From Paracoccus sanguinis (GTDB lineage: Bacteria > Pseudomonadota > Alphaproteobacteria > Rhodobacterales > Rhodobacteraceae): 64,000 bases of DNA. Location of the stretch: NCBI RefSeq assembly GCF_900106665.1, contig NZ_FNNA01000001.1, positions 558,001-622,000 of the forward strand. Direction: 5' to 3'. The notes below the pieces were generated by a model, which saw only the letters and a program-made list of their open reading frames with translations, had not been told where the DNA came from and made no database searches. Below are positions 25,647 through 34,307 of the stretch, in pieces. The first letter of the stretch is position 1. The number at the start of each line of letters is the position of its first letter. The position numbers were made by a program, and so were the translations under genes.

Positions 25647-25985
25647 TTACAGGCGGTCGGCGTCGCGCGGCGTCACGTCGCGCAGCTCGGCTGCGCGGCG
25701 GGCGCGGGCGGCATCGGCCTCGGCCTGGATGCGGTCGGCTTCGGCGCGGGCCTTGGCGGCAGCGGCCTCGAGATCGTCGGCGCTGCGGTCGGCGCGGATC
25801 GCGGCGCGGTCGGTGGCGGTGTCCACGGTGCGCTCGACCTCGTCGGCGCCGTCACGGACCCCGCGTTTGAAGGCGGTGATGCCCTTGCCGACCTCGCCCA
25901 TCAGCGAGGAAACCTTGCCCCGGCCGAACAGGACCAGGACGACGATGGCGATCAGCAGAAGCGCCATGGGGGAAGGTGCGTGCAT
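25647..25985 (-). CDS. tatA: Sec-independent protein translocase subunit TatA
   Basis: 112 residues. The single helix PMALLLIAIVVLVLFGRGK with the following SSLMGEVGKGITAFKRGVRD is the TatA anchor-hinge-amphipathic helix pattern. The C-terminal part is a highly charged, Ala-rich helix (DDLEAAAAKARAEADRIQAE) of coiled-coil character, longer than in most TatA. TatA forms the transport channel with TatBC. The ATG at 25985 is preceded by GGAGAGAG; an internal ATG at 25967 would remove six residues and has no such site. First gene of tatABC. Confidence 0.95.
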   Translation of the reverse strand: MHAPSPMALLLIAIVVLVLFGRGKVSSLMGEVGKGITAFKRGVRDGADEVERTVDTATDRAAIRADRSADDLEAAAAKARAEADRIQAEADAARARRAAELRDVTPRDADRL

Positions 25986-26255
25986 CGTCTCTCTCCGGTT
26001 TAGTCGGGCGTGGGCCCGCTGCGGCGCGCGCGGCCGCTCTTGCGGATATAAGCGGACGGGACGGCGTCCGAAAGGTCTGAATCGCCCCGCAGGCCTCAAC
26101 GCTGGGTGAGCGGAGGGGGTCGGGCGCCACCGGTCGGGCCCCAGCAAGCGGCGCGGAACGCTGGCAAAACCGGGGCGCACACCCCAGATTGGCAGCACCG
26201 CGCCCCGCGCCCCGTCCCGCCCCTTTCCGCCCCGTGTCCTGCCGCGAGTTGCCCG

Positions 26256-26831
26256 ATGAGCCCCGACCTCGCCCGCTTCGCCCATCTCGCGCTGCTGCTC
26301 GTCGCGGTCGGCGGTTTCCTGTTCGTCGAGTTCCGCCGCGATGCGGGCAGCACCTCGCGCGGGATCCTCGCCTGGGGGCTGATCTTCGTCGGACTGATCG
26401 CCGCCGCAGGGCTCTGGGACGACATCCGCCGCGACGTGATGCCGCGGCAGGAGGTGCTGGATGGCGGGAGGATCGAGGTGCCGCTCGGCAGCGACGGCCA
26501 TTTCCACCTGACCGCCGAGATCAACGGCGCCCCGGTGCGCTTCGTCGTGGACACCGGCGCCTCGTCGCTGGCGCTGAGCCTGCGCGACGCGGGGCGCGCC
26601 GGGATCGACGCCGACCGCCTGGCCTTCGCCGGGCAGGCGCAGACGGCGAACGGCATCGTGCCCACGGCGACGGTGCGGTTGGAGAGCGTGCGGATCGGCG
26701 AGATCGAGGATCACGGCGTGACCGCCATGGTGATCGGCGGCGAGATCGACCGCTCGCTGATGGGCATGGACTATCTGCGCCGCTTCGCCCGGGTCGGGTT
26801 CGAGGGCGACAGGCTGGTGCTCGAGCGCTGA
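26256..26831 (+). CDS. Retropepsin-like aspartic protease (TIGR02281 type), membrane-anchored
   Basis: 191 residues. Two N-terminal membrane helices (about 8-24 and 37-53), then a periplasmic retropepsin-like domain with the catalytic DTG at 99-101 within FVVDTGASSLALS and the later hydrophobic strand LMGMDYLRRFARVGFEG typical of clan AA proteases. Alphaproteobacteria carry this family widely; substrates are unknown. The ATG at 26256 begins the first helix. Divergent from tatA across 270 bp; its 3' end overlaps the convergent DUF6525-like gene by 61 bp. Confidence 0.9.
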   Translation: MSPDLARFAHLALLLVAVGGFLFVEFRRDAGSTSRGILAWGLIFVGLIAAAGLWDDIRRDVMPRQEVLDGGRIEVPLGSDGHFHLTAEINGAPVRFVVDTGASSLALSLRDAGRAGIDADRLAFAGQAQTANGIVPTATVRLESVRIGEIEDHGVTAMVIGGEIDRSLMGMDYLRRFARVGFEGDRLVLER

Positions 26832-27157
26832 GCGGGCGTCGGCGCCCGCGGGGCGGACCGGCGGGGTTGGACCGCGAGCTGGCCGTGGGACCGGCTCACG
26901 GCGGGGTCGGCGGGGATCTGGATGAGCATCCGGCGTTCGCAGGCGTCGAGGCGCGCGAGGATCACCGGCTCCGCCTCACCCCGCGCCTTGGCCTTGCGCC
27001 AGATGCGCAGGCACGAGCCGGGCGACCACGGCAGCACCGCCTGCGCCAGCCAGCGCCGCAGCGCCTCGGGCAGCGCATCATAGTGGCGCATCGCATCGGC
27101 GGCGCGGTGGCGGCCGCGGAACGGGGTCTGGCCGAGGTTGGATCGGGGCAGCGGCAT
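26771..27157 (-). CDS. DUF6525-like small basic protein
   Basis: 128 residues. The central part, RRWLAQAVLPWSPGSCLRIW followed by RKAKARGEAEPVILARLDACERRML, resembles a short family common in Rhodobacterales that I associate with DUF6525; no function is known. The C-terminal 40 residues are low-complexity and run 61 bp into the 3' end of the convergent protease gene, so the true end may be an altered stop. An AT-rich, strongly symmetric promoter-like segment precedes the ATG at 27157 (see 27173-27192), which supports it being expressed. Confidence 0.6.
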   Translation of the reverse strand: MPLPRSNLGQTPFRGRHRAADAMRHYDALPEALRRWLAQAVLPWSPGSCLRIWRKAKARGEAEPVILARLDACERRMLIQIPADPAVSRSHGQLAVQPRRSAPRAPTPAQRSSTSLSPSNPTRAKRRR

Positions 27158-27172
27158 GGAATCTGTCGTTTA

Positions 27173-27192
27173 GTGATAGTATAACATATCAC
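27173..27192 (-). promoter_or_regulatory. AT-rich palindromic promoter/operator upstream of the DUF6525-like gene
   Basis: GTGATA, eight bases, TATCAC: a perfect 6-bp dyad whose centre, on the minus strand, holds TATACT, a near-consensus -10 hexamer. It starts 16 bp from the minus-strand ATG, so transcription would begin almost at the start codon. Such AT richness is rare in this 70% GC window. A repressor-type operator over the promoter is the simplest reading; the regulator is unknown. Confidence 0.5.
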
Positions 27193-27291
27193 ACAGCGAT
27201 CAGACCGGGTCCAGCCTCCCCTGCAAGTCGCCGATCGCTTCGACGCTGGGCCATCCCTCGCCCGGCCCGCCTGCACAAACGTCGCCCCGCC

Positions 27292-27738
27292 TCAGCGCTT
27301 GCGCGCCCAGCGGCCGTCCTCCTCGGACCAGTATTCCGCCGCGACCCCGGCCCCGGTCAGCGCCCGCCACTGGCTGCGCGCCTGCTCGAGCGCGGCCGGA
27401 TCATTGCCGTCGAAGACGATGCACACCCGCTCGGCCGGGCCGCATTCCGCCGCCTCGAGCGCCGCCCCGTCGAGCGCGATCAGGCAGGCCGCCCCCGCGG
27501 ACGCCCCGCCCGCCACCGTCAGCAGCACCGGCTGCAGCGCGTCATGGGGCCCACCGGCGAGCCCGTGCGGCAGGAACCCCTCGCCCTGCCACAGCGCCTC
27601 GTCCAGCCGCGCCATGCGGCCCGCGTCGGTGCCGCGCAGCTCGACCCGCCAGCCCGCCGCCCGCGACTTGCCGATCAGCACCGGCAGAAGCTGCTCGGCG
27701 GCCGAGCGGGTCAGGTGATAGAAGAGCGCGCTGCCCAC
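27292..27738 (-). CDS. holC: DNA polymerase III subunit chi
   Basis: 148 residues. The N-terminus SALFYHLTRSAAEQLLPVLI and the core GWRVELRGTDAGRMARLDEALW followed by GEGFLPHGL match the HolC/chi fold of the clamp-loader accessory subunit that contacts SSB. The start is GTG at 27738, five bases after the pepA stop. pepA-holC is a common gene pair in proteobacteria, which supports both calls. Confidence 0.93.
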   Translation of the reverse strand: MGSALFYHLTRSAAEQLLPVLIGKSRAAGWRVELRGTDAGRMARLDEALWQGEGFLPHGLAGGPHDALQPVLLTVAGGASAGAACLIALDGAALEAAECGPAERVCIVFDGNDPAALEQARSQWRALTGAGVAAEYWSEEDGRWARKR

Positions 27739-27742
27739 CCGG

Positions 27743-29410
27743 TCACTTCGCCTCGAAGCGGTCCCGCACCAGCCGGTCGAGCGTCATCACCCCCCACCCC
27801 GTCGCGCCCTTGGGCGCTAGCGCAGTCTCACCCGGCGGCAGCGCCACCCCGGCGATGTCGAGATGCGCCCACGGCATCCCCTTGCGGATGAACCGCTGCA
27901 GGAACTGCGCCGCGGTGATCGACCCCGCCGGGCGGCCGCCGGTGTTCTTGATGTCGGCCAGCCGCGACTTGATCAGCTCGTCATAGGCCGGCGACAGCGG
28001 CAGCCGCCACAGCCCCTCGCCCTCGGCCCCGGCGGCGGACAGCAGGTCCGCGGCCAGCCCGTCGTCGTTGGAGAAGAGCCCGGCGTTCTCGTGCCCCAGC
28101 GCGATGATGACCGCGCCGGTCAGGGTGGCGAGGTTCACGACCGCCGCGGGGGCGAACCGCTCCTGCGCGTACCAGAGGACGTCGGCGAGCACGAGCCGGC
28201 CCTCGGCGTCGGTGTTGATGACCTCGATCGTGTCGCCCTTCATCGAGCGCACGATGTCGCCCGGCCGCTGGGCGCGGCCATCGGGCATGTTCTCGACCAG
28301 CCCGACGAGGCCCACGACATTGGCCTTGGCCCGGCGCAGCGCGAGGGTGCGCATCACCCCCGCGACGACGCCCGCGCCGCCCATGTCCATCGTCATCTCC
28401 TCCATCCCCTGAGCGGGTTTGATCGAGATGCCGCCGGTGTCGAAGACGACGCCCTTGCCGACCAGCGCCAGCGGCGCGGCCTCGCCGCCGCCCTGCCAGC
28501 GCATCACCACGACCTTCGAGGGGCTTTCGGACCCCTGCCCCACCCCGAGCAGCGCCCGCATCCCGAGTTCGGCGAGCTGGTCCTCGTCGAGCACCTCGAC
28601 CTCGAGCCCGAGTTCGCGCATGGCGAGCAGGCGGTCGGCGAAGTCGCTGGTGGTCAGGACGTTGGCCGGTTCGTTGACGAGGTCGCGGGTGAAGAACACC
28701 CCTTCCGCCAGCGCCGCGCCATCGGCGGCGGCGCGGGCCGCGGCCTCGGGGTCATCGCAGAGCAGGGTGACGCGGGCCTTGTCCGGCTCGGGCGCCGGGG
28801 CCGCATCGGCGGGGGCCGCAGGCGCGGGCGCATCGGCGCCGCCGTCGGCCAGGCGCGCGTCGTCCGCGGCGCCGTGGGTCACCGACTGCGGGATCTCGGC
28901 CGGGGCATCGGCCGCCGGCGCGCCCTTGCGCCCGGCCTTTGCGCCGGGTTTCGGCGCGTCGGTCGCCGAGTCGTCCTCACGCGCGGGACGCGACTTGTAG
29001 ACCGAGAAATCATAGCCCCTGAGCGCGATCCCGAGCGCGAGGTCGGCGATCCGGTCCTGCCCGGAGGCGAGGCCCGTGGCGAGCACCGTGACCTCACCCT
29101 TGCCCATCCGCGCGCCGATCGCGGCGCCCGCCTTGCGCGCCGTCGCCGCATCGGCCTTGCGCGGCATGTGCACGAGCTGCACCGCCTCGGCCTCCATCCC
29201 GGCCGGGAAGGCGAGGTCCATCGCCGCGCCCGGCTTGACCTCGGCCCAGGCCTTCGACCCGAGCGCCCGGGCGATCCCGCGCCGCAGCGCCGGGGCGAGG
29301 CCCTTGGGCGGCTGGCCGCGCTCGTCCACGAGCAGGACGACCCGTCCGCCGCGGGTGGAGAGATCGGCCCCGGCGGCCGGCATGAAGCGGATTTCGACGG
29401 GATGGGTCAT
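27743..29410 (-). CDS. pepA: Leucyl aminopeptidase (M17)
   Basis: 555 residues. The catalytic domain has the M17 signature [17 protein letters not shown], the preceding [20 protein letters not shown] and [11 protein letters not shown] metal/active-site loops, and the family C-terminus. The N-terminal domain is followed by an Ala/Pro/Asp-rich linker at about residues 145-215, an insertion compared with the usual length of about 500. The ATG at 29410 is chosen, with a GTG one codon upstream possible. Cytosolic, manganese/zinc-dependent peptide turnover; in E. coli PepA also binds DNA, not testable here. Confidence 0.94.
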   Translation of the reverse strand: MTHPVEIRFMPAAGADLSTRGGRVVLLVDERGQPPKGLAPALRRGIARALGSKAWAEVKPGAAMDLAFPAGMEAEAVQLVHMPRKADAATARKAGAAIGARMGKGEVTVLATGLASGQDRIADLALGIALRGYDFSVYKSRPAREDDSATDAPKPGAKAGRKGAPAADAPAEIPQSVTHGAADDARLADGGADAPAPAAPADAAPAPEPDKARVTLLCDDPEAAARAAADGAALAEGVFFTRDLVNEPANVLTTSDFADRLLAMRELGLEVEVLDEDQLAELGMRALLGVGQGSESPSKVVVMRWQGGGEAAPLALVGKGVVFDTGGISIKPAQGMEEMTMDMGGAGVVAGVMRTLALRRAKANVVGLVGLVENMPDGRAQRPGDIVRSMKGDTIEVINTDAEGRLVLADVLWYAQERFAPAAVVNLATLTGAVIIALGHENAGLFSNDDGLAADLLSAAGAEGEGLWRLPLSPAYDELIKSRLADIKNTGGRPAGSITAAQFLQRFIRKGMPWAHLDIAGVALPPGETALAPKGATGWGVMTLDRLVRDRFEAK

Positions 29411-29586
29411 CACGGACAGGCCTTCGATTGGGGAGCGGGGGCGAGCCTAGCCCCGCGCCGGGCGGTTTGCCAGAGCCGCCGGGTGCCCTCCCCCCGGCCG
29501 CCATCCGCCCATCCCGCACCAACGGCTTTCCCGGCCCGGCGCGCGGCTGTATCACCCAACCGAGCCCTCGCCCCCACGGAGCCCGG

Positions 29587-30753
29587 ATGCCCCGGATCGA
29601 CCGCTATATCCTCACGCAATACCTGACGCAGTTCGGGTTCTTCGCGCTGGTGCTGGTGTCGGTCTACTGGATCAACCGGGCCGTGCAGCTCTTCGAGCAG
29701 CTGATCCAGGACGGCCAGACCGCGCTGGTGGTGCTCGAGTTCACCGCCCTCACCCTGCCGCTCGCCATCGCGCTGGTGCTGCCGGTCGCGGCCTTCGCGG
29801 CGACGGCCTACGGGACCAACCGGCTCGCCTCGGAATCCGAGCTGACGGCGATGCAGGCGGCGGGGCTCTCGCCCTGGCGGCTGGCGCGGCCGGTGCTGGT
29901 CTTCGGGCTGCTTGTCGGGATGATGGTCGCCGTGCTCGCCCACGCGCTGGTGCCGCTGGCGCGGGCGCGGCTGGCCGAGCGGCAGGCCGAGGTGGCCGAG
30001 AACGTCTCGGCGCGGTTCCTCAAGCCCGGGGCCTTCCAGTATCCGGCCGACGGGGTCACGCTCTTCATCGGCGACATCGCCGAGGACGGGCGGCTGATCG
30101 ACCTGTTCCTCGAGGATGCGAGCGATCCGTCCCAGCATTCGATATATACCGCCGAAGAGGCGCTGGTGGTCCGCACCGAGGCCGGGCCGCGGCTGGTGAT
30201 GTCGCGGGGCATGGTCCAGACGCTCCGGCAGGCGGACGGGGGCGCGCCGCGGCTTTCCGCCACGCGGTTCGCCGACCTGACCTATGACGTCGGCAGCTTC
30301 TTCGCCGCCGATGCCCGCAAGGCCCGCGACCTGCGGACCTATTCCACCCTGCGGCTGCTCATGCCCGACGCCGCCCTGCTTGAGGCGACGGGCGCCACCG
30401 CCCCCCGCGCCCGCGCCGAGGGGCATGAGCGGCTGGCACAGCCGCTGATGGCGCCGGTGGCGGCGATGCTCGGGTTCTCGATGCTGCTCATCGGCGGGTA
30501 TTCGCGCTTCGGGGTCTGGCGGCAGGTGCTCTGGGCGGTGCTGGCGCTGCTGGCCGTGCAGGCGCTGGCGACCGCGGCCGCCAGCCGCACCGCCGAGGCG
30601 CCGGGCAACTGGCCGCTGCTCTATCTCGCGCCGCTCGCCGGGGCGCTCGTCGCAGCCGGCGCGTTGTGGAGCGCGGGGCGCCCGCGGCGGATCAAGGCGC
30701 CCGCCCTGCCCCCGGCCCCGCCGCCCCTCGCCCAGCCGGGGGCCGCGCCATGA
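29587..30753 (+). CDS. lptF: LPS export ABC transporter permease LptF
   Basis: 388 residues of the YjgP/YjgQ family: N-terminal MPRIDRYILTQYLTQFGFFA, paired N-terminal helices, a central periplasmic beta-jellyroll domain (KPGAFQYPADGVTLFIGDIA), and C-terminal helices (PLMAPVAAMLGFSMLLIGGY). With LptG it forms the inner-membrane permease pulling LPS toward LptC. First gene of the plus-strand lptF-lptG-lptD-surA-pdxA run; the ATG at 29587 begins the conserved sequence. Its end overlaps lptG (ATGA). Confidence 0.94.
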   Translation: MPRIDRYILTQYLTQFGFFALVLVSVYWINRAVQLFEQLIQDGQTALVVLEFTALTLPLAIALVLPVAAFAATAYGTNRLASESELTAMQAAGLSPWRLARPVLVFGLLVGMMVAVLAHALVPLARARLAERQAEVAENVSARFLKPGAFQYPADGVTLFIGDIAEDGRLIDLFLEDASDPSQHSIYTAEEALVVRTEAGPRLVMSRGMVQTLRQADGGAPRLSATRFADLTYDVGSFFAADARKARDLRTYSTLRLLMPDAALLEATGATAPRARAEGHERLAQPLMAPVAAMLGFSMLLIGGYSRFGVWRQVLWAVLALLAVQALATAAASRTAEAPGNWPLLYLAPLAGALVAAGALWSAGRPRRIKAPALPPAPPPLAQPGAAP

Positions 30754-31871
30754 TCCTGCAGCGCTACCTCGCCCGCCGCTTTTTGCGCCAGTTCCTCGTC
30801 GTGGCGGGGGCCTTCGTCGCCATCCTGTTCCTCATCGACCTGATCGAGGAGATCCGCCGCTTCAGCCCCGCCGGCGCCGGGCTGCGCCGGGTCGCGGGGC
30901 TGGCCGGGCTGAACATCGTGGCGAGCGTCTATGCGATCCTGCCGCTCATCACCCTGCTGGCGGCCATCGCGCTGTTTCTCGGCCTCTCGCGCAGTTCCGA
31001 GCTGGTGGCGATCCGCGCCGCCGGGCGCTCGGGGCTCAGGATCGTCGCCGCGCCGGTGGTGACGGCGCTGCTCGTGGGCGCGCTGCTCGTCGCGGTGCTG
31101 AACCCGATCGTGGCGGGCACGACCAAGCGCTATGATCAGGCCGCGGCCCGGGTCGCGGGGGCGGCCACCCAGACCGTGTCGCTGGGCAAGGGGGCGGTCT
31201 GGCTGCGTCAGGGGGTGCCGGCGCGGACCGCCGGCGCGGGTGAGCGCGGGGGCCAGATCGTCATTCGCGCCGGGCGCGCGAGCCCGGACGCCACGACGCT
31301 TTATGACGCGACCTTCCTCGTCTTCGACGCCGAGACCGGGCCGGTGCGCCGCATCGCCGCCCAGTCGGCGCGGCTCTCGCAGGGGGCGTGGGTGCTGGCG
31401 GGGGTCAAGGAATGGCCGCTCGGCGCGGCCAACCCCGAGGCCGGGGCGCAGGTGCTGCCCGGGCTGACGCTGCCCACCGACCTGACCGCGGCACGCATCC
31501 GCGACGGCTTCGGCGCGCCCGACTCGGTGCCGGTCTGGCAGCTGCCGGCCTTCATCGCCGGGCTCGAGCGGGCGGGGTTTTCGGCCCTGCGCCACCGGGT
31601 CTGGTTCACGACCGAGCTGGCCCGGCCGTTCCTGATGGCGGCGATGGTGATGCTGGCCGCCGTCTTCACCATGCGGCCCATGCGCGGGCGCCGCGCCGGG
31701 GTGCTGGTGCTCGGCGCGTTTGCCGCGGGCGTCGGGCTGTTCTTCCTGCGCAATCTCGCGCAGGTTCTGGGCGAGGCCGGCAACGCCCCCCCGGTGTTCG
31801 CCGCCTTCGCCCCGCCGCTGATCGCGGCGCTTCTGGCGCTGGCCGCGCTGCTGAGGCTCGAGGACGGATGA
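30750..31871 (+). CDS. lptG: LPS export ABC transporter permease LptG
   Basis: 373 residues. It begins MILQRYLARRFLRQFLVVAG, the typical LptG N-terminus, with IVASVYAILPLITLLAAIAL and GLSRSSELVAIRAAGRSG in the first half and the C-terminal helices ARPFLMAAMVMLAAVFTMRP and FAAGVGLFFLRNLAQVLGEA. Partner of LptF. The start overlaps lptF by four bases and the end overlaps lptD by four (ATGA both times), so the three genes form a tightly coupled unit. Confidence 0.94.
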   Translation: MILQRYLARRFLRQFLVVAGAFVAILFLIDLIEEIRRFSPAGAGLRRVAGLAGLNIVASVYAILPLITLLAAIALFLGLSRSSELVAIRAAGRSGLRIVAAPVVTALLVGALLVAVLNPIVAGTTKRYDQAAARVAGAATQTVSLGKGAVWLRQGVPARTAGAGERGGQIVIRAGRASPDATTLYDATFLVFDAETGPVRRIAAQSARLSQGAWVLAGVKEWPLGAANPEAGAQVLPGLTLPTDLTAARIRDGFGAPDSVPVWQLPAFIAGLERAGFSALRHRVWFTTELARPFLMAAMVMLAAVFTMRPMRGRRAGVLVLGAFAAGVGLFFLRNLAQVLGEAGNAPPVFAAFAPPLIAALLALAALLRLEDG

Positions 31872-34276
31872 CCCATCGCAGCGCACCCTCTCGGCCCCTT
31901 TCCGTCAGCGCCGCCCTCGTTGCGCTGGCGCTGCCGCTGGCCCTGCCGCCCGTCCCGGCCGCGGCGCAGGTGGCCGCCACCCAACCCGCGGCCACCCAAC
32001 CCGCCGCCGGGCAGCCCTGGTGGAGGCCCTGGGGCTTCACCGACGGCCAGCGCGCCCGCCCGGCGCTCGCCCCCGGCGCGGGCACGGCCGAGACCCGCGC
32101 CGACGGGACCACCACGACCGACGTGCCCCGCGTCGTGCTGACGCCGTCCCGCCCGCCCGCCCGCGACCCCGCCGGGGTGATCGCGCCCGAACCGGACGGC
32201 GCGGCCACCCTGCTCGCCGATCACGTCGAGCTGTCGGGCGACCGCATCCTCACCGCCTCGGGCGGGGTGGTGGTGTGGTTCGAGGGCGCGCGCCTGGTGG
32301 CCGAGCGGGTGATCTATGACGGCCGCGCCGGCACGATGACCATCGAGGGGCCGATCCACCTGACCGAGCCGGGCAACGCCGGCACCCCGGACGAGGCGGT
32401 GCTGGTCGCGGATTCGGCGCAGCTCGACGAGGGGCTGCGCGACGGCCTTTTGCGCGGCGCGCGGCTGGTGTTGGCGCGCGAACTGCAACTCGCCGCCGCC
32501 GAGGTGCAGCGCACCGGCAACGGCCGGATGACGACGCTGACCCACGTCGTCGCCTCGTCCTGTCAGGTCTGCGCCTCGGACCCGACGCCCTTGTGGGAAA
32601 TCCGCGCCCGCCGCATCACCCATGACGCCGAAACCCGGATGCTGCACTTCGAGCGGCCGCAGTTCCGCGCCTTCGGCCTGCCAGTGGGCACGCTGCCCGC
32701 CATGTCCGCCCCCGATCCGACCGTCGAGCGGATGACCGGCTTCCTGCAGCCGCGGTTCCGCACCACCTCGGGGCTCGGGTTCGGGGTGATGCTGCCCTAT
32801 TTCATCACCCTCGGCGACAGCGCCGACCTGACCGTGACGCCCTATGTCTCGGCCAGCCGCACCACCACGCTGGGGCTGCGCTACCGCCAGGCCTTTTCCA
32901 ACGGCGCGACCGAGTGGACCGGCGCGATCAGCCGCGACGACATCGAGGACGGCACTCGCGGCTATCTGTTCGGCGCGGCCCAGTTCGCGCTGCCGCGCGG
33001 CTACCGGCTGGGGGTGCAGGTGCAGACGGCCTCGGACCGCGGCTATCTGCTCGACTACGGGGTCAGCGACGCCGACCGGCTGTGGAGCGGGGTGACGCTT
33101 GACCGCATCGCCCGCGACCGGATGGTGACCGGCCGGGTCGGGCACTACCAGACCCTGCGCGAGGGCGAGCGCGCCTCGACCTCACCCAGCCTCGTCGCGG
33201 ACGCGCTGTGGGAACGGCGCTACGCGGCCTTCGGCGGCGAGGCGGGGCTGCAGTTCTCGGTCCATGCCCACCGGCGCAGCTCGGACGACAACATCCTTGG
33301 CCGCGACATCGCCCGCGGCTCGGCGCGGCTCGACTGGCAGCGCAACTGGCTGCTGCCGGGGGGCGTGGTGGCGGCGGCGCAGACCCGGCTGGACGCGGAC
33401 GTCTATCGGATCGGCGACGACGACCGCTTCGACCGCACCGCAGCCCGCGCCATCCCCGCGGCCGCGGTCGAGCTGCGCTGGCCGCTGGTCGCCCGCCAGG
33501 GTGCCGCCACCCACCTGCTCGAGCCGGTGGCCCAGATCGCCTGGTCGCCGCGGCTCGAGGACGAGGACGTGGTGCCGAACGAGGATTCGCGGCTGATCGA
33601 GTTCGACGAGGGCAACCTCTACATGCTCGACCGCCTGCCCGGCCGCGATTCGGTCGAGGGCGGGCTGCGCGCCAACCTCGGCCTGCGCTGGACCCGGATC
33701 GACCCCACCGGCTGGTCGCTCGGGGTGACGGCCGGGCGGGTGCTGCGCGACCGCCCGGACCCGGCCTTCGCCCGCGGCGGCGGGGTGCTGGCGGGCAAGC
33801 GCTCGGAATGGCTGCTGGCCGCGACCTACAGCGACGCGGGCGGGCTCGCCATCGCCAACCGGGCGCTGTTCGACGACGATTTCGACATCAACCGCAACGA
33901 GTTGCGGCTGGGCTGGCTGCGCCCCGGCATTCAGCTTTCGGCGGGCTATCTGTGGATCGATTCGCAGACCATCGAGGGGCTTTCGGCGGACGTCTCGGAA
34001 CTGTCGGCCACGACCGGCTGGCAGCTCGCCCCCGGCTGGTGGGCCAGCGCCGAGACGCGCTACGACTTTGCCGCCGACCGGGCGCAGCGCGCCGACCTGG
34101 GGCTGACCTACCGCAACGAATGCGTGAGCGTCGATCTTTCCGTCTCGCGCCGCTTCACCGCATCGGACAGTCTGCGCCCCGACACCGATCTGGGGCTGTC
34201 GGTGCGGCTGGGCGGCTTCGGCCGGCGGCCGGACGAGCTGCCGGGAACGGTGGCGCGGCGCGCCTGCGTAAGGTAG
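31868..34276 (+). CDS. lptD: LPS-assembly outer-membrane protein LptD
   Basis: 802 residues. Signal peptide (LALPLALPPVPAAAQ) and an Ala/Pro linker precede an LptA-like periplasmic domain beginning about residue 115 (TLLADHVELSGDRILTASGG). The large C-terminal beta-barrel starts near GFLQPRFRTTSGLGFGVMLP and ends NECVSVDLSVSRRFTASD. A cysteine pair occurs in SSCQVCASD within the N-terminal half and two more near the C-terminus (NECVSV, RRACVR), compatible with the disulfide-dependent plug/barrel arrangement of LptD. It inserts LPS into the outer leaflet with LptE, which is not in this window. Confidence 0.94.
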   Translation: MTHRSAPSRPLSVSAALVALALPLALPPVPAAAQVAATQPAATQPAAGQPWWRPWGFTDGQRARPALAPGAGTAETRADGTTTTDVPRVVLTPSRPPARDPAGVIAPEPDGAATLLADHVELSGDRILTASGGVVVWFEGARLVAERVIYDGRAGTMTIEGPIHLTEPGNAGTPDEAVLVADSAQLDEGLRDGLLRGARLVLARELQLAAAEVQRTGNGRMTTLTHVVASSCQVCASDPTPLWEIRARRITHDAETRMLHFERPQFRAFGLPVGTLPAMSAPDPTVERMTGFLQPRFRTTSGLGFGVMLPYFITLGDSADLTVTPYVSASRTTTLGLRYRQAFSNGATEWTGAISRDDIEDGTRGYLFGAAQFALPRGYRLGVQVQTASDRGYLLDYGVSDADRLWSGVTLDRIARDRMVTGRVGHYQTLREGERASTSPSLVADALWERRYAAFGGEAGLQFSVHAHRRSSDDNILGRDIARGSARLDWQRNWLLPGGVVAAAQTRLDADVYRIGDDDRFDRTAARAIPAAAVELRWPLVARQGAATHLLEPVAQIAWSPRLEDEDVVPNEDSRLIEFDEGNLYMLDRLPGRDSVEGGLRANLGLRWTRIDPTGWSLGVTAGRVLRDRPDPAFARGGGVLAGKRSEWLLAATYSDAGGLAIANRALFDDDFDINRNELRLGWLRPGIQLSAGYLWIDSQTIEGLSADVSELSATTGWQLAPGWWASAETRYDFAADRAQRADLGLTYRNECVSVDLSVSRRFTASDSLRPDTDLGLSVRLGGFGRRPDELPGTVARRACVR

Positions 34277-34307
34277 CGTGGCGCCCATGACGCAGATGAG
34301 GACGACG

